64,000 bases of DNA from an uncultured Desulfovibrio sp. (GCF_910584445.1 NZ_CAJUBO010000010.1:36459-100458); one strand, 5' to 3'. Shown: positions 8,581-16,539, counted from the first letter of the stretch. The notes: generated by a model not told the origin, from the sequence alone. Numbers and translations are program-made.

Positions 8581-9768
8581 ATGATCGACGATCTCCCCCG
8601 GGGTTTCAGGGCCGGCGCGGCCGAAGCCTGCTTCCGCAAGGCTGGCCGGGACGATCTGGGCCTCATCGTGTCCGACCGTCCCTGTGTCCTGGCCGCCATG
8701 TTCACGAAAAACCTGTTCCGGGCCGCGCCGGTGCGCGTCTGTCAGGAGATCCTGGCGAGCGGCCGCGAGGTGCGCGCCGTGCTTGCCAATTCCGGACAGG
8801 CCAATGCCTGCACCGGCGACGAGGGCCTTGCCAACTGCCGCGAGACGCAGCGCCTTGCCGCCGAGGCCCTGGGCCTCGCCCCGGACGAGATCCTGCCCAT
8901 CTCCACCGGCGTGGTGGGCGCGCATCTCAAGATGGACAACTGGCGCGCCGCGCTCCCCGCCCTGGCGCAAAGCCTGGGCAGCCGTGACGCCGAGGGCTTC
9001 ACGCGGGCCTTCATGACCACGGATGCCTTCCCCAAGTTCGCCATGCGCGAGGTGCGTCTTTCCGGCGGCGTGGTGCGGCTCACGGTCATGGCAAAGGGCG
9101 CGGGCATGATCTGCCCCAACATGGCTACCATGCTCTGCGTGGCGCTCACCGACGCCGCCGTGGAACGCGCCCCCTGGCAGGAGATGTTCCGCCGCGCCGT
9201 GGACGCGACCTTCAACCGGGTAAGCGTGGACGGCGATACCTCCACCAATGACACCATCCTCGGCCTTGCCAACGGCGCGTCGGGGGTGGCCGCCACGTCC
9301 GCCGCCGACGCGGCCCTGCTCGAAGGGGCGCTCACGGACATACTCGCCACAGTGGCGCACATGCTGGTGGCCGATGGTGAAGGCGCGAGCAAGGTCATCC
9401 ACATCAGGGTCAGCGGCGCGGCCACCGCGGAGGACGCCGAACTGGTGGCGCGCAGCGTGGGTCACTCCCAGCTGGTCAAGACCGCCATCTACGGCGGCGA
9501 TGCCAACTGGGGCCGCATCGTCACGGCGGTGGGCTACAGCGGGGCCAGCTTCGAGCCGGAACGGGTGAGCCTGTTCCTGTGCGGCATCGAGCGCTTCCGC
9601 CACGGGCAGCCGGTCAATGACGACAAGGAAGACGAGCTTGCGGAACTGCTCAAGGCGAAGGATGTGGATGTGGACATCGTGCTTGGCGAAGGCCCGGGCT
9701 GCTACAGCATGCAGGCCTCGGACCTCGGTCACGAATATGTGAGCCTCAACGCCGACTATCGCTCGTAG
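8581..9768 (+). CDS. argJ: Bifunctional ornithine acetyltransferase / N-acetylglutamate synthase
   Basis: This 395-residue enzyme of the cyclic arginine pathway transfers acetyl from N-acetylornithine to glutamate. The family self-cleaves before a Thr nucleophile in a KGxGMIxPxxATML motif, and AKGAGMICPNMATMLC is present near residue 180. The conserved DGDTSTNDT segment follows, and the C-terminus carries the usual GDANWGRI motif. AGGAG lies 5 bases before the ATG. Whether it also accepts acetyl-CoA (bifunctional) cannot be told from sequence alone. The stop codon TAG is the first triplet of an intergenic palindromic repeat. Confidence 0.95.
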   Translation: MIDDLPRGFRAGAAEACFRKAGRDDLGLIVSDRPCVLAAMFTKNLFRAAPVRVCQEILASGREVRAVLANSGQANACTGDEGLANCRETQRLAAEALGLAPDEILPISTGVVGAHLKMDNWRAALPALAQSLGSRDAEGFTRAFMTTDAFPKFAMREVRLSGGVVRLTVMAKGAGMICPNMATMLCVALTDAAVERAPWQEMFRRAVDATFNRVSVDGDTSTNDTILGLANGASGVAATSAADAALLEGALTDILATVAHMLVADGEGASKVIHIRVSGAATAEDAELVARSVGHSQLVKTAIYGGDANWGRIVTAVGYSGASFEPERVSLFLCGIERFRHGQPVNDDKEDELAELLKAKDVDVDIVLGEGPGCYSMQASDLGHEYVSLNADYRS

Positions 9769-9927
9769 AGCGTTTTCGCAATGAAATTGCGTAACGCTCT
9801 GGCGTCTGCGGGAGCAGACGCCCGCGCCGTAATAAGGCGGAAAACCACGCTTTTCCGCAGAAATGGAGGCGGCGAAACCTGATGAAAATATCTGTCTTGC
9901 AGATATTTTCATCAGCAAAATGCTCTA
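9766..9927. repeat. Intergenic palindromic repeat, copy 1 (full form)
   Basis: The element starts TAGAGCGTTTTCGC and ends with the near inverted form GCAAAATGCTCTA. Inside are three hairpins: AGAGCGTT/AACGCTCT with an ATGAAA loop, GCGGAAAA/TTTTCCGC, and a long GATGAAAATATC/GATATTTTCATC stem. Related copies lie at 12069 and 48760. It begins at the argJ stop codon. Confidence 0.75.
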
Positions 9928-10116
9928 GTGTCTGATTGCAAAAATTCCGCGCAGAATTCTGCGAAGAATTTTTGCAGGATCGTTCGCGAAAAAGCCTGGC
10001 TTTTCGCGAATGAACCCGGCCATGCCGCCGCAAAACCCTTGCGGGTTGTAGTGTCTGCTTTTGCAAGTAGACACTGGGCTTCACTTTGGTACTGGGTGTA
10101 TGGACGTATTGTTGGA
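9928..10116. repeat. Cluster of unrelated palindromes between the repeat and the MITE
   Basis: No gene is visible. The stretch is a string of inverted repeats: GCAAAAATTC/GAATTTTTGC around a perfect CGCAGAATTCTGCG core (from about 9937), TTCGCGAAAA/TTTTCGCGAA (about 9982-10010), and AGTGTCT/AGACACT (about 10050-10075). They could be transcription-stopping structures or REP-like DNA sites. Together with the flanking elements they fill 9769-10487. Confidence 0.6.
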
Positions 10117-10117
10117 C

Positions 10118-10490
10118 TAGGGTCTGGACCTATTCATGTGACTGCTGGCTTGAGATGTGGCAGCTTGTGCAATGCCACAATCATCCGTCAAAAACAGCCC
10201 TTTTGCGCTGGCCTGACGCGTTGCGGACGATGCCCGTACCTCGCTACGCTCGAACGGGCACGGCGCTTCGCGCCGCCTTCGGTCGCGTCACTGGACGATT
10301 TTTGTCGGTCATGTACGTGAGTACACTCCCTCCAAAAATCGTCCACTTCCTTGCCAGCGCAAAAAAATCTTATTTTTTCGGATCCTTGCGGCGACAGCCC
10401 CCGCCCTTCGCTCCGCTTCGGGCGGCCAGCGGAAAAACCTCTTTTCCTCGCTGAAAAAAACATAACGTACTTTAATGAGTCCAGACCCTA
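10118..10490. mobile_element. MITE-like element with 12-bp perfect terminal inverted repeats, copy 1
   Basis: The 373-bp element is bounded by TAGGGTCTGGAC (10118-10129) and its exact complement GTCCAGACCCTA (10479-10490). It encodes no transposase. The interior holds strong inverted repeats, including GACGATTTTTG/CAAAAATCGTC and ACGGGC/GCCCGT. A shorter relative lies at 18484-18620 in the opposite orientation. The TA at each outer edge, inside CTAG on the left, fits an IS630/Tc1-type target, which is inference. The right end overlaps the rubredoxin stop codon. Confidence 0.75.
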
Positions 10491-10676
10491 ACTTTCGTCG
10501 CTCACGCGGCGGAAGCTCTTTTTCCCCGCGCCGCAGACCGGGCAGCGCCAGTCGTCGGGCAGATCCTCAAAGCGGGTCCCGGCCGGGATCTTGTGGCGGC
10601 GGTCGCCCCGCGCGGGGTCATAGACATAGCCGCAGTTCACCATCTGGCAGCGCCACATTTCCTGTGCTTCACTCAT
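10488..10676 (-). CDS. Rubredoxin with C-x4-C motif (type-2 rubredoxin)
   Basis: This 62-residue electron-transfer protein binds one iron through four Cys. The C-terminal pair is the usual CPVCG (Cys45, Cys48). The N-terminal pair is CQMVNCG (Cys10, Cys15), a C-x4-C spacing instead of C-x2-C. That unusual spacing is known from rubredoxin-2 of Desulfovibrio desulfuricans. The gene overlaps the 3' end of the PerR-like regulator by 8 bases and is translated with it, suggesting a role in peroxide or oxygen defence as electron donor to a reductase. Its stop codon TAG lies inside the inverted repeat of the neighbouring MITE. Confidence 0.92.
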   Translation of the reverse strand: MSEAQEMWRCQMVNCGYVYDPARGDRRHKIPAGTRFEDLPDDWRCPVCGAGKKSFRRVSDES

Positions 10677-11121
10677 GGGAGGTCTCCTGGCCGGGCGTAC
10701 CGGCCGGCAGTGTTTCGGTCAACGAATCCGGCGCGTCCGCCGCGCATCGGGCGCACACGCCTTCGAGTTCGATGTGCGCCCGCAGGATGGCAAAACCCTC
10801 CGCCTTCAGCCCGTCCAGCGCCGGCGTGAAGGCCGCGCCGGAAACATCGGCGATGCGGCCGCAGCGCCGGCAGCGGACATGCAGATGGGGCGATATGTCG
10901 CCATCGAAACGGCGGCCGCCGTTCCCGCCCTCGAGGCGCAGGATCTCGCCGCTCTGGGCGAGCAGCTCCAGATTGCGATAGACCGTCCCCAGACTGATCC
11001 TGGGCAGGCTGCGGCGCACGCGCGCGTGGATCTCTTCCGCGGTAGGGTGGTTCCTCGCCTTGCGGAGTTCAGCGAGAATCTCGGCGCGCTGCCGTGTCAT
11101 TCGAGTTCGCGCTTCAGGCAT
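10669..11121 (-). CDS. perR: Fur-family regulator, probably PerR
   Basis: This 150-residue Fur-family protein has an N-terminal winged helix (SLPRISLGTVYRNLELLAQSG) and a C-terminal metal domain with HLHVRCRRCG and a second CARC pair, giving the structural zinc site. Co-transcription with a rubredoxin matches the perR-rubrerythrin-rubredoxin arrangement known in Desulfovibrio, so a peroxide sensor is more likely than an iron-uptake Fur. A GAGGAG ribosome site precedes the ATG, and a TTGACA promoter lies upstream. The regulatory metal (Fe, Mn or Zn) is not decidable by eye. Confidence 0.82.
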   Translation of the reverse strand: MPEARTRMTRQRAEILAELRKARNHPTAEEIHARVRRSLPRISLGTVYRNLELLAQSGEILRLEGGNGGRRFDGDISPHLHVRCRRCGRIADVSGAAFTPALDGLKAEGFAILRAHIELEGVCARCAADAPDSLTETLPAGTPGQETSHE

Positions 11122-11141
11122 GCCGTCTCCTCTATCCTGAA

Positions 11142-11171
11142 ACTATGCGCGAAGGCGGCGTTTTCTGTCAA
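11142..11171 (-). promoter_or_regulatory. Promoter for perR-rubredoxin
   Basis: On the minus strand, TTGACA (11171-11166) is followed after 18 bases by CATAGT (11147-11142), 20 bases before the perR start codon. I did not see a clear PerR box overlapping it. Confidence 0.55.
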
Positions 11172-11190
11172 GCCGCCCCGCGCAGGCGCC

Positions 11191-11219
11191 TTGCCAAGCG
11201 GACGTGCCGGGGGTAGGCT
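11191..11219 (+). promoter_or_regulatory. Promoter for the Sel1-repeat gene
   Basis: TTGCCA and TAGGCT are separated by 17 bases. The site is divergent from the perR promoter, and the leader is about 50 bases. Confidence 0.5.
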
Positions 11220-11272
11220 GGTTTCGTCGCGCGCATGGCGCGGCCACGGACTCAGCAGGAAAGGGGAGACTC

Positions 11273-11989
11273 ATGAAACGGCATTTCCTCACGGCGCTGT
11301 GCGCCGCTGTTGTACTGGCGGGGGCGACGACGCTTGCCGTGCCTGCGGCGCAGGCGGCCTCGGGCGCGGAGGACAGGATCCTTCAAGAGGCATGGACGGC
11401 GTACAATATCGGCAACTACAAGAAGACCCTGCGCCTCATCGAACCGCTTGCCGGGGACGGCAATGCCCGCGCGCAGGTCATGCTTGGCCGCTGCTACGAG
11501 AACGGCCTTGGCGTGCAGCAGGATCTGGGCGTGGCCGCGCAGTGGTTCCAACTGGCGGCGGAGCAGAATGACAGCGAGGCCCAGGTACTGCTCGCCTACT
11601 GCTACCAGGTGGGGGCGGGCGTGCCCAAGGACCCGCGTCAGGTGATGAACCTCATGACAAGAGCGGCGGAATCCGGCAATGCGGAAGCCCAGTTCAACCT
11701 GGCGCTCAATTACAGTCAGGGCCTGTACGGCGCGCCCAAGAATGAGAAGGAGAGCTTCCGCTGGGCGGAACTTTCGGCCCGGCAGGGCTATGCCCAGGCC
11801 GAGCGTTTTGTGGGCGCCTGCTATGAATACGGCTTTGGCGTCACCGCCGACCCGGCCCAGGCGCAGGCCTGGTATGCCAAGGCCGCGGCGCAGGGCCTGA
11901 CGCGCGAGGGAAGCATCTTCAACAGGGTGACGGAATACACCATGCCGCCGGCGGAGACGGCGTCGCCGCAGGGCGGCAACGCGCAGTAG
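11273..11989 (+). CDS. Exported Sel1-repeat (TPR-like) protein
   Basis: The 238-residue protein has a signal peptide (MKRHFLTALCAAVVLAG, ending near VPAAQA), so it is periplasmic. It is followed by about five Sel1-like repeats, recognisable as A-x-x-x-LGxxYExGxGVxxD units (for example LGRCYENGLGVQQD and GACYEYGFGVTAD). Such solenoids bind partner proteins, and the partner is unknown. The start is chosen at the ATG after AAAGGGGAGA. A strong terminator follows, so it is monocistronic. No catalytic motif is visible. Confidence 0.85.
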   Translation: MKRHFLTALCAAVVLAGATTLAVPAAQAASGAEDRILQEAWTAYNIGNYKKTLRLIEPLAGDGNARAQVMLGRCYENGLGVQQDLGVAAQWFQLAAEQNDSEAQVLLAYCYQVGAGVPKDPRQVMNLMTRAAESGNAEAQFNLALNYSQGLYGAPKNEKESFRWAELSARQGYAQAERFVGACYEYGFGVTADPAQAQAWYAKAAAQGLTREGSIFNRVTEYTMPPAETASPQGGNAQ

Positions 11990-12019
11990 GCCGGCGCGGA
12001 AAGTTGCAGATCACATGGC

Positions 12020-12053
12020 AAAACCGCCCGGGACCGTTGTCCCGGGCGGTTTT
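12020..12053. terminator. Bidirectional-looking intrinsic terminator
   Basis: A perfect 15-bp stem (AAAACCGCCCGGGAC with its complement) with a CGTT loop has A-run and T-run flanks. It can stop the Sel1 gene from the left and the recJ operon from the right. Confidence 0.88.
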
Positions 12054-12068
12054 GCGTGTATCTGGCCT

Positions 12069-12175
12069 GAGAGCGGTTTGGTAATGAAATTCTCTGAACC
12101 GCTCTGACGGCAGCGGGAGCGGACGCCCGCGCCGAACGAGGGCGGAAAACTCCGGCAAATGCTGGAGGCGGCGCA
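12069..12175. repeat. Intergenic palindromic repeat, copy 2
   Basis: It begins GAGAGCGGTTTGGTAATGAAA and pairs AGAGCGGTT with AACCGCTCT around the same ATGAAA-containing loop as copy 1, with changed but still complementary stem bases. The following GGGAGCGGACGCCCGCGCCG and GGAGGCGGCG segments match copy 1. It runs to the 3' end of recJ. Confidence 0.65.
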
Positions 12176-12179
12176 TCGA

Positions 12180-13991
12180 TCAGGCTTTTGCCGGACGGTC
12201 GATGGGCCGGGCGGGCGCGTCCCGGCACAGCTTCCAGTCCCTGATGCCGAGGTCCACCGAGGCGATGCCGTTATAGGTATCGATGCGGGGGGTATAGGCG
12301 ATGCGGATGGTCTTGCCCACCAGGGAAGGGGGCAATGCCTCGGCCATGCGCCAGGCCTTGGCCGCAAGGGTGATGCCGCTGGACTCGTCCCGGACGCGCA
12401 GGCGCACATGCTCCCGGCTGCGGCCCAGAAAGGAGCGTTCCGTGACCACAAGCGGCGGCGAGGCAAAGACGGGTTCGGCATTTCCCGGCCCGAAGGGTTG
12501 CAGCAGCTGAAGCTCCTTGAGGAAGCTGTGGTCGCTGGCAGCGGCGAAGCCCAGTTCGCATTCCAGGGTCAGGGTCGGCTCCAGCGGGTCAGGTCCCAGC
12601 GCTTCCCTCACGGCGGCGTCAAAGCGGTCGCGGAACTCCTCCAGCCGGGCGGCTTCAAGGCGCACGCCCGCCGCCTGCCTGTGGCCGCCGAAGCTCACAA
12701 GGCAGTCGGCCACCCGGGCGAGTCCGGCGTGCAGGTCGAACTCCCGCACCGAGCGGCCCGACCCCTTGAGCCTTCCCTCTTCCCGGCACAGGACGATGGC
12801 GGGGCGGTAAAATTCCTCCACGATGCGCGATGCCACGATGCCCACGATGCCGGGGTGCCAGTCCCCGCCGCAGAGCACAAGGCCCGCATACGGCCGCCGG
12901 GCCAGCAGTTCCGCCGCCTGCTGGCGGGCGGCGGCGTGGACGCGTTCCTCCTCTTCCTTGCGTTCCTGGTTGCAGGCATCCAGTTGCGCCGCAAGCCCGG
13001 CCGCTTTCGCGTGATCCCGCTCGCGGAGCAGGGCGAGCGCCACTTCAGCGCTGCCCATGCGCCCGGCGGCATTGATGCGCGGCGCCAGGCGAAAGACCAC
13101 CTGCCCGGCGGTGAGCGCGGCCGCCGGGTCGTGTCCGCTCACGGCCTTGAGCGCCGCAATGCCCGGCCGCGTGCCGCGCCCGATGCGTTCCAGACCGCCG
13201 CGCACAAGGATGCGGTTCTCGCCGGTCAGGCGCATGACATCCGCAAGCGTGCCCAGGGCCACGAGGTCCAGCACGTCGCCCATGCGGAACCGCTTTCCCG
13301 TTGCGGGGGCCAGCGCGGCATTGACGGCGGCCATGAGGTAAAAGGCGACACCAACGCCCGCAAGGTGTCCGCAGGGCCAGAGAGCCGGGTCACCCGTGCG
13401 CGGATCGCAGATGGCGTGCGCCGGCGGCAGGCATTCCGGGGGCATGTGGTGGTCGGTGACGATGACGGTCATGCCGAGCGCCCGCGCCCGTTGCAGGGCT
13501 TCGGTATCGGCGATGCCGCAATCCACCGTGAGCAGGATGTCGCAGCCCGCCCGCGCCAGCGCCTCGACGCCGGGGACGTTCAGGCCGTAGCCCTCGGTCT
13601 GTCTGTCGGGCAGATGGTGGGCCGCCTCAAGGCCGTGCGCGGCGAGCACATCCAGCACGAGGGCCGTGGCGGTGACGCCATCCACATCATAGTCGCCCCA
13701 CACGGCGAGACGTTTGCCGGCGAGCAGTTCTTCGGCAAGAAGCGCGGCGGCCCGGGGCAGTTGCGGCCAGCGCTCGGGGGGGGTGAGGGCGTCCAGACGC
13801 GCGGAAAGGAAGGCGTCGATGGCGTCACGATCGGTAAAGCCCCGCCGCCACAGGATCTCAAGCAGCAGGGGGGAGATGGAGAGTTCGTCCGCCCAGTGCG
13901 CCGGGGGCCGGGAGGGCAGCGCCTGGCCGGACTCTGTGCCCTTTTCTTCGTGCGCGCTGTCCGGGGCCGTACGCAGGCGCCAGTGGCTCAT
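12180..13991 (-). CDS. recJ: Single-stranded-DNA-specific exonuclease RecJ
   Basis: This 603-residue DHH-family 5'-3' exonuclease acts in recombination and mismatch repair. The catalytic motifs are present: GDYDVDG, TVDCG, VTDHHMPPE, a GLAGVGVAF-like segment, and FGGHRQAAG in the DHHA1 part. The C-terminal OB domain follows. The ATG at 13991 overlaps the upstream TPR gene stop as ATGA, so translation is coupled. Residues 1-25 are a variable leader. It is the last gene of the yicC-remA-gmk-pyrF-TPR-recJ minus-strand operon. Confidence 0.93.
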   Translation of the reverse strand: MSHWRLRTAPDSAHEEKGTESGQALPSRPPAHWADELSISPLLLEILWRRGFTDRDAIDAFLSARLDALTPPERWPQLPRAAALLAEELLAGKRLAVWGDYDVDGVTATALVLDVLAAHGLEAAHHLPDRQTEGYGLNVPGVEALARAGCDILLTVDCGIADTEALQRARALGMTVIVTDHHMPPECLPPAHAICDPRTGDPALWPCGHLAGVGVAFYLMAAVNAALAPATGKRFRMGDVLDLVALGTLADVMRLTGENRILVRGGLERIGRGTRPGIAALKAVSGHDPAAALTAGQVVFRLAPRINAAGRMGSAEVALALLRERDHAKAAGLAAQLDACNQERKEEEERVHAAARQQAAELLARRPYAGLVLCGGDWHPGIVGIVASRIVEEFYRPAIVLCREEGRLKGSGRSVREFDLHAGLARVADCLVSFGGHRQAAGVRLEAARLEEFRDRFDAAVREALGPDPLEPTLTLECELGFAAASDHSFLKELQLLQPFGPGNAEPVFASPPLVVTERSFLGRSREHVRLRVRDESSGITLAAKAWRMAEALPPSLVGKTIRIAYTPRIDTYNGIASVDLGIRDWKLCRDAPARPIDRPAKA

Positions 13992-14884
13992 TGCGGCTGT
14001 CCGGCCCCCTCGGGAGCCGTCCCGGCCGCCGGGGCAGGATGCGGCGCGGCGCCATGGCTGGCGGCGCTCAGCAGCTCGCGGACCCTGTCCATCTTTTCCG
14101 CCGGGACCATGGACTTCTGCAACAGCCACGCCAGGAACTTGAGCGAGATCTCGTGGCGCGGCGAAAGCTCCAGCGCCGCGAACAGCTGTTCCAGGCAGCC
14201 GTCGATGTCCTTGGTCTCCAGCAGGGCGCGCGCCAGGTTCATGTGCAGGTTTTCGTCATTGGCGGTGAGCTGGAGGGCGCGCCGGTAGTATTCCACCGAC
14301 TGCTCCAGCATCTTGTGCTTGCGGAGGTTGATGCCGAATTCGTTGAACAGGTGCTTGTGCTCGGCCTCAAAGGCGCCGTCCAGCTTGACGAGGCGGTCGA
14401 AGATGTTCTGCGCCTTGTCAAGCTCGCCCCGTTCCATATAGGTGAGTCCGATGCCGAAGTTGGCGCGCACATTGCTTTCATCGACCTTGAGGGCGCGGGT
14501 ATATTCATATTCCGCGGCGAAGGTCTCCCCCTTTTCCCGGTGGCTGTCTCCCTTGTCCACAGACTGCTCGATCTCGCGCATCTTGGGGTAGACGGACATC
14601 TGGTAGAATTCCGGTTCCGGGGAGAACTTGGCGATGAGTTCGTCCATGGTGATCTTGCGCTTGGGACCGCTCGGCACATAGTTGGAATTGAGCGGCTGGC
14701 ACTCGATGCTGTCCCCGTGCTGCTCCACAAACCAGAAGGTTTTCTGCACGGTCTTGCGTGTGGTGGTTCCCGTGCCGACCTTGCGGATCTCCTGCGTGGA
14801 AAAGACCCCGCGGACATCGGTCCTGTCCTGTGCGGGACCGGCCGTGCCGGACGGCTTCAACGCGGACGAAGGTGAGTCGGGCAT
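13988..14884 (-). CDS. Tetratricopeptide repeat protein
   Basis: The 298-residue protein is predicted cytosolic with no signal peptide. After a ~100-residue N-terminal region (TFWFVEQHGDSIECQPLNS and following) come several TPR units between about residues 115 and 240, such as YEYTRALKVDESNVRANFGIG and YYRRALQLTANDENLHMNLA. The last ~30 residues are Ala/Pro-rich. A GAGAGGA site precedes the ATG. It lies between pyrF (54 bases) and recJ (4-base overlap). Partner proteins are unknown; I recognise the repeats but no specific named family. Confidence 0.82.
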   Translation of the reverse strand: MPDSPSSALKPSGTAGPAQDRTDVRGVFSTQEIRKVGTGTTTRKTVQKTFWFVEQHGDSIECQPLNSNYVPSGPKRKITMDELIAKFSPEPEFYQMSVYPKMREIEQSVDKGDSHREKGETFAAEYEYTRALKVDESNVRANFGIGLTYMERGELDKAQNIFDRLVKLDGAFEAEHKHLFNEFGINLRKHKMLEQSVEYYRRALQLTANDENLHMNLARALLETKDIDGCLEQLFAALELSPRHEISLKFLAWLLQKSMVPAEKMDRVRELLSAASHGAAPHPAPAAGTAPEGAGQPQ

Positions 14885-14938
14885 GATCTTCCTCTCGGGC
14901 TGTGCGCCGGGCCGGGGGCGGCGCGCTCGTTTCTCTCG

Positions 14939-15679
14939 CTATCTCGTCCCCGCCGGGGAGGGGGGGAGAGGCGCGGCCTTCATTTCTTCCAGGATGGCCG
15001 CCGCCGCGCGTGCTGGCGCATCGGCCTGAAGGATGGGGCGGCCGACCACAAGATACTCGGCGCCCGCGCGCACGGCTTCCGCCGGGGTCATGGTGCGGCG
15101 CTGATCGCCGGCATCCGTCCCGCCGGGGCGGATGCCCGGGCACAGGCAGCGCAGGGCCGGAGCCGAAGCCTTGATGGCGCGGACTTCATGCCCGGAGCAG
15201 ACGACGCCGTCCAGCCCCCAGGCCGCTGCGGCCGAGGCCAGTTCATGCGCGAAGACGCCGGGGTTTGCCGTGACGCCGGGCATCTCCCCCGGGCCGAAGC
15301 TCGTCAGCACGGTGACGCCGAACAGGCGTGGCGCGGAGGACGCGCGCGCCGCCGCGTCCCGCGCTTCCAGCGCCGCGCGGCACATGCGTTCGCCCCCCTG
15401 GCAGTGGAGCGTGAGCAGGTCCACGCCGATGGACGCGGCCGCGGCCACGGCGCGGGCCACGGTGTGGGGGATGTCATAAAACTTGAGGTCCAGAAAGACA
15501 TGGAAGCCCTGCTCTTTGAGCCGCTCCACCAGCAGCGGACCCCCGAGGGTAAACAGCTCCATGCCGACCTTGCACCAGTCGAGGACCCCGCGCAGCTCGC
15601 GGGCCATGCCGAGGGCCTTTTCCCGATCAGGGACATCAAGGGCGACAATAAGCTGGGGCATGCCGTTCCGCCGCGTCAT
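14939..15679 (-). CDS. pyrF: Orotidine 5'-phosphate decarboxylase
   Basis: The enzyme carries out the last step of de novo UMP synthesis. The TIM-barrel shows IVALDVPDREKAL, the catalytic LDLKFYDIPHTV tetrad region (D-x-K-x-x-D) near residue 65, and the phosphate-gripping PGIRPGG. I start at the ATG at 15679, which overlaps the gmk stop as ATGA. An in-frame ATG at 15661 would remove six residues and is equally plausible, because neither has a strong ribosome site. The protein is 246 residues, the usual family size. Confidence 0.93.
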   Translation of the reverse strand: MTRRNGMPQLIVALDVPDREKALGMARELRGVLDWCKVGMELFTLGGPLLVERLKEQGFHVFLDLKFYDIPHTVARAVAAAASIGVDLLTLHCQGGERMCRAALEARDAAARASSAPRLFGVTVLTSFGPGEMPGVTANPGVFAHELASAAAAWGLDGVVCSGHEVRAIKASAPALRCLCPGIRPGGTDAGDQRRTMTPAEAVRAGAEYLVVGRPILQADAPARAAAAILEEMKAAPLPPSPAGTR

Positions 15680-16284
15680 GAGGTGGCGAGAAGCCCGCCC
15701 ACAAGGTGCGCGTTGCGGGCCGGGGCCAGGGTCGCGGCCACATAGGCCGCCCGCAGGCGGTCATAGGCCGCGTCAAGATCGTCATTGACCACCAGGGCGT
15801 CATACCACGCGGCCTCGCGCAGTTCGCGCCGGGCATTGGCGAGACGCCGCTCGATGGCGGCATCGTCATCCTGTCCGCGCAGGCGCAGGCGCCGCTCCAG
15901 TTCCGCCATGCTCGGCGGCAGGATGAAGATGAAGGTGGCCGCGTCCAGATTCAGCCTGAGCTGGGCCGCACCCTGGACATCGATGTCAAACAGGGCGTCA
16001 CGCCCGTTGGCGAGCATCTCGCGCACGGGCGCCAGGGGGGTGCCGTAGAGGTTGCCGTGCACTTCCGCCCATTCGGCGAATTCTCCGCGGGCGCGGCGCT
16101 GTCCGAAGGCTTCGCGGCTGAGGAAGATATAGTCCCTGCCGTCCACCTCGCCCGCGCGCGGTGCCCTGGTGGTGCAGCTGACGGAATAGCCGAACCCGGG
16201 AAACTCGGCGCGCAGCCGCCGGATGAGGGTCGTCTTGCCCGCGCCGGACGGGGCGCTGAGCACGAGCGCAATGCCCTGGCGCAT
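15676..16284 (-). CDS. gmk: Guanylate kinase
   Basis: The 202-residue enzyme phosphorylates GMP to GDP with ATP. The P-loop SAPSGAGKTT is near residue 10. The GMP-binding segment SVSCTTRAPRAGEVDGRDY and the DIDVQGAAQL motif follow. The start codon shares one base with the remA stop, and the stop overlaps the pyrF start. Clustering with yicC and remA is a common arrangement in many bacterial phyla. Confidence 0.96.
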   Translation of the reverse strand: MRQGIALVLSAPSGAGKTTLIRRLRAEFPGFGYSVSCTTRAPRAGEVDGRDYIFLSREAFGQRRARGEFAEWAEVHGNLYGTPLAPVREMLANGRDALFDIDVQGAAQLRLNLDAATFIFILPPSMAELERRLRLRGQDDDAAIERRLANARRELREAAWYDALVVNDDLDAAYDRLRAAYVAATLAPARNAHLVGGLLATS

Positions 16285-16535
16285 CAGGCATCCTCCTGGG
16301 CGAACCGCTGGCTGATGGTTTCCGGCTGGATGGAGGAAAGGATGACATGGTTGGAATCCGTCACCAGGATGGAGCGCGTTTTGCGCCCCTGGGTGGCGTC
16401 CACCAGACGGCCGGCGGCGCGGGCGTCCTCCCGCAGACGGCGCATGGGCGAGGACGCGGGGTTGGCGATGCCCACCACGCGCGCCGCAAGGACGTAGTTG
16501 CCGAAGCCGATATTGATGAGTCGTTCGCCAGGCAT
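16284..16535 (-). CDS. remA: RemA-like protein (DUF370)
   Basis: This 83-residue protein matches the RemA/DUF370 family: LINIGFGNYVLAARVVGI at the start, then DATQGRKTRSILVTDSNHVILSS. In Bacillus subtilis RemA is a DNA-binding activator of matrix genes; outside Firmicutes the role is poorly known. The constant neighbourhood yicC-remA-gmk suggests a housekeeping function. The ATG at 16535 is four bases after the yicC stop. The C-terminus QRFAQEDA is polar and probably flexible. Confidence 0.88.
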   Translation of the reverse strand: MPGERLINIGFGNYVLAARVVGIANPASSPMRRLREDARAAGRLVDATQGRKTRSILVTDSNHVILSSIQPETISQRFAQEDA

Positions 16536-16539
16536 CGTT

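Noticed and set aside
10086..10454. Short ORFs inside the MITE and palindrome block
   Set aside because: They overlap inverted repeats on both strands, have no ribosome site, and show no protein-like composition.
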